Under the pieces are notes generated by a model, which did not search any database, was not told where the DNA came from, and saw only the letters and a program-made list of their open reading frames with translations. Below are positions 42,475-44,007 of a DNA stretch of 44,007 bases, one piece after another. Position numbers and translations under genes: made by a program. Every line of letters begins with the position of its first letter. Position 1 is the stretch's first letter. The stretch comes from JAGMXM01 sp964458325 (lineage in GTDB: Bacteria > Verrucomicrobiota > Verrucomicrobiia > Limisphaerales > UBA1319), in contig CAYWIM010000032.1 of the NCBI GenBank assembly GCA_964458325.1, positions 1 through 44,007 on the forward strand. Reading direction: 5' to 3'.

Positions 42475-43449
42475 ATGAAACGCGTGCTTCTTTTCATGGC
42501 GGGCGTCGCCGGCGGATGGGGATGCCTCCTGGTTCTTCTCTCCGGCTGTCGGCCCGCGGCCGATCCCGCTCAGGATGCATCCCCATCCCAGCCCATCGTC
42601 ATCGGCGTCTCCTTGCTGAATCTCTCCTCCGAATTCATCGTCATGCTCCACCAGGCCATGGAAGACCAGGCCCGGCAGCTCGGCGTCCGCCTCATCGTCA
42701 GCGATGCCCAGCGCAACGCGGAACGCCAGGTCCAGCAAATCGAGAGCTTCATCGCCCAGCGCGTCCACGCCATCGTCCTGAATCCATGCGAAGTCGAAGC
42801 CAGCTCGCCCGCCGTCGAGAAAGCCCTCGCCGCTGGCATCCCCATCGTCAATGTCAATTCAGAAACCCGCTCCTCTCCCACCGCCTTTGTCGGCTCTCGC
42901 GACGAGGAATCCGCCCGCATTGCGATGGAGTACATCGCCCGCCGCCTCGAGGGCCAAGGCAACGTCGTCATGATCCACGGTTTCATGGGGCAGGCCGCCC
43001 AGATCAAACGCGATCAGGGCGCCCGCGAAGTCCTCGCCCGCTATCCCGCCCTCAAGCTCCTCGCCGAGCAGACCGCGGATTGGGATCGCGCCAAAGCCAT
43101 GGCTCTCATGGAAAATTGGATCCAGGCCCACGGCGCCAATATCCACGCCGTCTTCGCGCAAAACGACGAGATGGCCATGGGCGCCCTCATCGCCCTCGAT
43201 CAGTCCCGGCTCAAGGACCGGATCGTGATCGTCGGAATCGATGCCATCGCCGACGCCCTCCAGGCCGTCCAACAAGGCCGCCTCGACGCCACCGTTTTCC
43301 AGGACGCCCGCGCTCAGGGCGGCGCCGCCGTCCAAACCGCCCTCCAGATCGTCCGCCACCAGCCTTTCGAACCATCGGTCTTCATCCCCTTCCGGTTGAT
43401 CACCCGCAACTCCGTTCTCCCTGGCGCCAGCCCCGTGGCCCCTCCTTGA
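42475..43449 (+). CDS. Sugar ABC transporter substrate-binding lipoprotein (RbsB-like)
   Basis: A 324-residue periplasmic-binding protein of the LacI/RbsB type (Peripla_BP_4). The signal ends in the lipobox LLSGC with lipidated C25, so it is membrane-tethered. The two lobes contain IGVSLLNLSSEFIVMLHQAM, INVN-type hinge segments and FAQNDEMAMGAL, with late GRLDATVFQD, all standard for ribose/galactose binding proteins. The ATG at 42475 was chosen over a GTG at 42460. No ATPase or permease gene follows; a small hairpin and a gene-free stretch come next. Confidence 0.9.
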   Translation: MKRVLLFMAGVAGGWGCLLVLLSGCRPAADPAQDASPSQPIVIGVSLLNLSSEFIVMLHQAMEDQARQLGVRLIVSDAQRNAERQVQQIESFIAQRVHAIVLNPCEVEASSPAVEKALAAGIPIVNVNSETRSSPTAFVGSRDEESARIAMEYIARRLEGQGNVVMIHGFMGQAAQIKRDQGAREVLARYPALKLLAEQTADWDRAKAMALMENWIQAHGANIHAVFAQNDEMAMGALIALDQSRLKDRIVIVGIDAIADALQAVQQGRLDATVFQDARAQGGAAVQTALQIVRHQPFEPSVFIPFRLITRNSVLPGASPVAPP

Positions 43450-43759
43450 CGGCCGGCGGCCATCCCGACCCTTGACCCATCGTAGCCGCCGATGGTAACG
43501 AGGCGGACCTTGATTCGGATGAAAAGCAACCGCCATTCAAAACCGGCGCGCCCTCCAGAAGACAATTGCCCAAATGGAAAGACTCTCCCGGCAGATCCTC
43601 TTCGAAACCCTGCCGGATGCCCATCGGTGCAAGCCATTGCCGAAGAAAGCTTTAGACCCTAAGTGCCATTCATGACCGACCCCTATCTGGTTGTCCATCA
43701 GCACGAAGGGCGTAGATTTGGATTCTCCCTTGACAGCCCCGGATCGGATGCGAGGCTGA
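43450..43759. other. Gene-free 310-base stretch before the YD-repeat fragment
   Basis: A 6-bp hairpin CCATCG/CGATGG (43477-43495) lies 27 bases after the binding-protein stop and could end its transcript. No convincing gene, RNA or repeat is seen in the rest. The frame of the following YD-repeat fragment has a stop at 43757-43759, so its upstream part is not encoded here. Confidence 0.5.
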
Positions 43760-44007
43760 ACATGTCGTCATTTTTTTTATGGCTGGGGCTGGATCGATGG
43801 GTATGCGCGGGAATACCGGGAGGAGACGGCCCTCGATGCCAATGGCCAGAAGACCGGCCAGTGGACCAGGAGCTATTTCGATGGCTTGGGACGGGAGATC
43901 AAGACGGTGTATGCCGACGAGACCCCCGGCACCGAAATGGACAATCCGGCCCGCCAGCGGGTGTATAATGCGCATGGCCAGTTGGCGCGGGAGGTGGATC
44001 CGGATGG
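43760..44007 (+). pseudogene. 5'-broken YD-repeat (RHS) fragment, running off the window
   Basis: The plus-strand frame through 44007 reads YGWGWIDGYAREYREET, then SYFDGLGREIKTVYADE and RQRVYNAHGQLAREVDPDG. YFDGLGR and YNAHGQLAREVDPDG are typical YD repeats of RHS/teneurin-like polymorphic toxins or surface proteins. No in-frame start codon is seen: a TGA lies at 43757-43759 and eight consecutive T at 43771-43778 sit before the recognisable part. It is either a truncated cassette remnant or a gene whose start was lost by frameshift or recombination. The 3' part lies beyond the window. Confidence 0.72.

Noticed and set aside
43663..43968. 101-codon open frame at the right end
   Set aside because: It runs in a different frame from the recognisable YD repeats and shows no known motif; most of it is a shadow. 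It might hold an upstream piece only if the eight-T run hides a frameshift.
1..44007. CRISPR array, prophage, replication origin or complete insertion sequence
   Set aside because: No regularly spaced direct repeats, no phage structural or integrase genes, no DnaA-box cluster and no transposase were seen on either strand.

Overview
The window looks like part of a high-GC genome of a Gram-negative (diderm) bacterium of the Planctomycetes-Verrucomicrobia-Chlamydiae group, most likely Verrucomicrobiota. This is inferred from several traits together: Tat-exported Gfo/Idh/MocA oxidoreductases paired with exported sugar isomerases, a fused LpxC-FabZ protein with a separate LpxA (so lipopolysaccharide is made), a long plant/cyanobacterial-type IspH, a YD-repeat (RHS) fragment, and weak or absent Shine-Dalgarno sites at many starts. 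No rRNA, tRNA, CRISPR array or complete insertion sequence was found.

Layout. 0-4 kb: a sulfate-binding protein, then a divergent pair of exported sugar-modifying proteins. 4.1-13.5 kb: the metabolic core, one long operon. It encodes an ADP-forming acyl-CoA synthetase fused to a GNAT acetyltransferase, then HdrC, HdrB, HdrA, MvhD, MvhG and MvhA. That is a complete set of subunits for an electron-bifurcating heterodisulfide reductase-[NiFe] hydrogenase (group 3c) complex, known best from methanogens. All expected cluster and nickel ligands I could locate are present. The complex should couple H2 oxidation (or formation) to ferredoxin and to a disulfide or other two-electron acceptor at HdrB. 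In a bacterium that acceptor is unknown. 13.7-16.7 kb: two membrane proteins on the minus strand, a CvpA-like protein and an NCS1 permease with a clear terminator.

16.8-25.5 kb: fatty-acid synthesis genes fabD-fabG-acpP-fabF on plus, a decayed toxin-antitoxin pair, then lpxA, lpxC-fabZ, pnp and rpsO on minus. FabD, FabG, AcpP, FabF and the FabZ domain cover most of the type II elongation cycle (no FabH or enoyl reductase is in the window). LpxA and LpxC supply the first lipid A steps. A strong hairpin lies directly before fabF, and structured RNA lies between rpsO and pnp. 25.7-30.2 kb: a membrane-anchored TPR-like protein, an AspT/YidE transporter and TatD.

30.4-37.3 kb: a plus-strand run of housekeeping genes (maf, comM/yifB, ispH, dGTPase), then a second Tat-exported oxidoreductase with a TauE exporter. 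A small inverted-repeat element sits after maf, and half of a related copy lies after fabD. 37.3-44 kb: a lipoprotein, a small coiled-coil protein with a quinone oxidoreductase, a 1070-residue secreted beta-propeller protein behind the best promoter in the window, an orphan sugar-binding lipoprotein, and a 5'-broken YD-repeat fragment running off the end.

The most interesting system is the acyl-CoA synthetase/GNAT-HdrCBA-MvhDGA operon. The gene families are known, but this bacterial arrangement and its electron acceptor are not settled by anything in the sequence.
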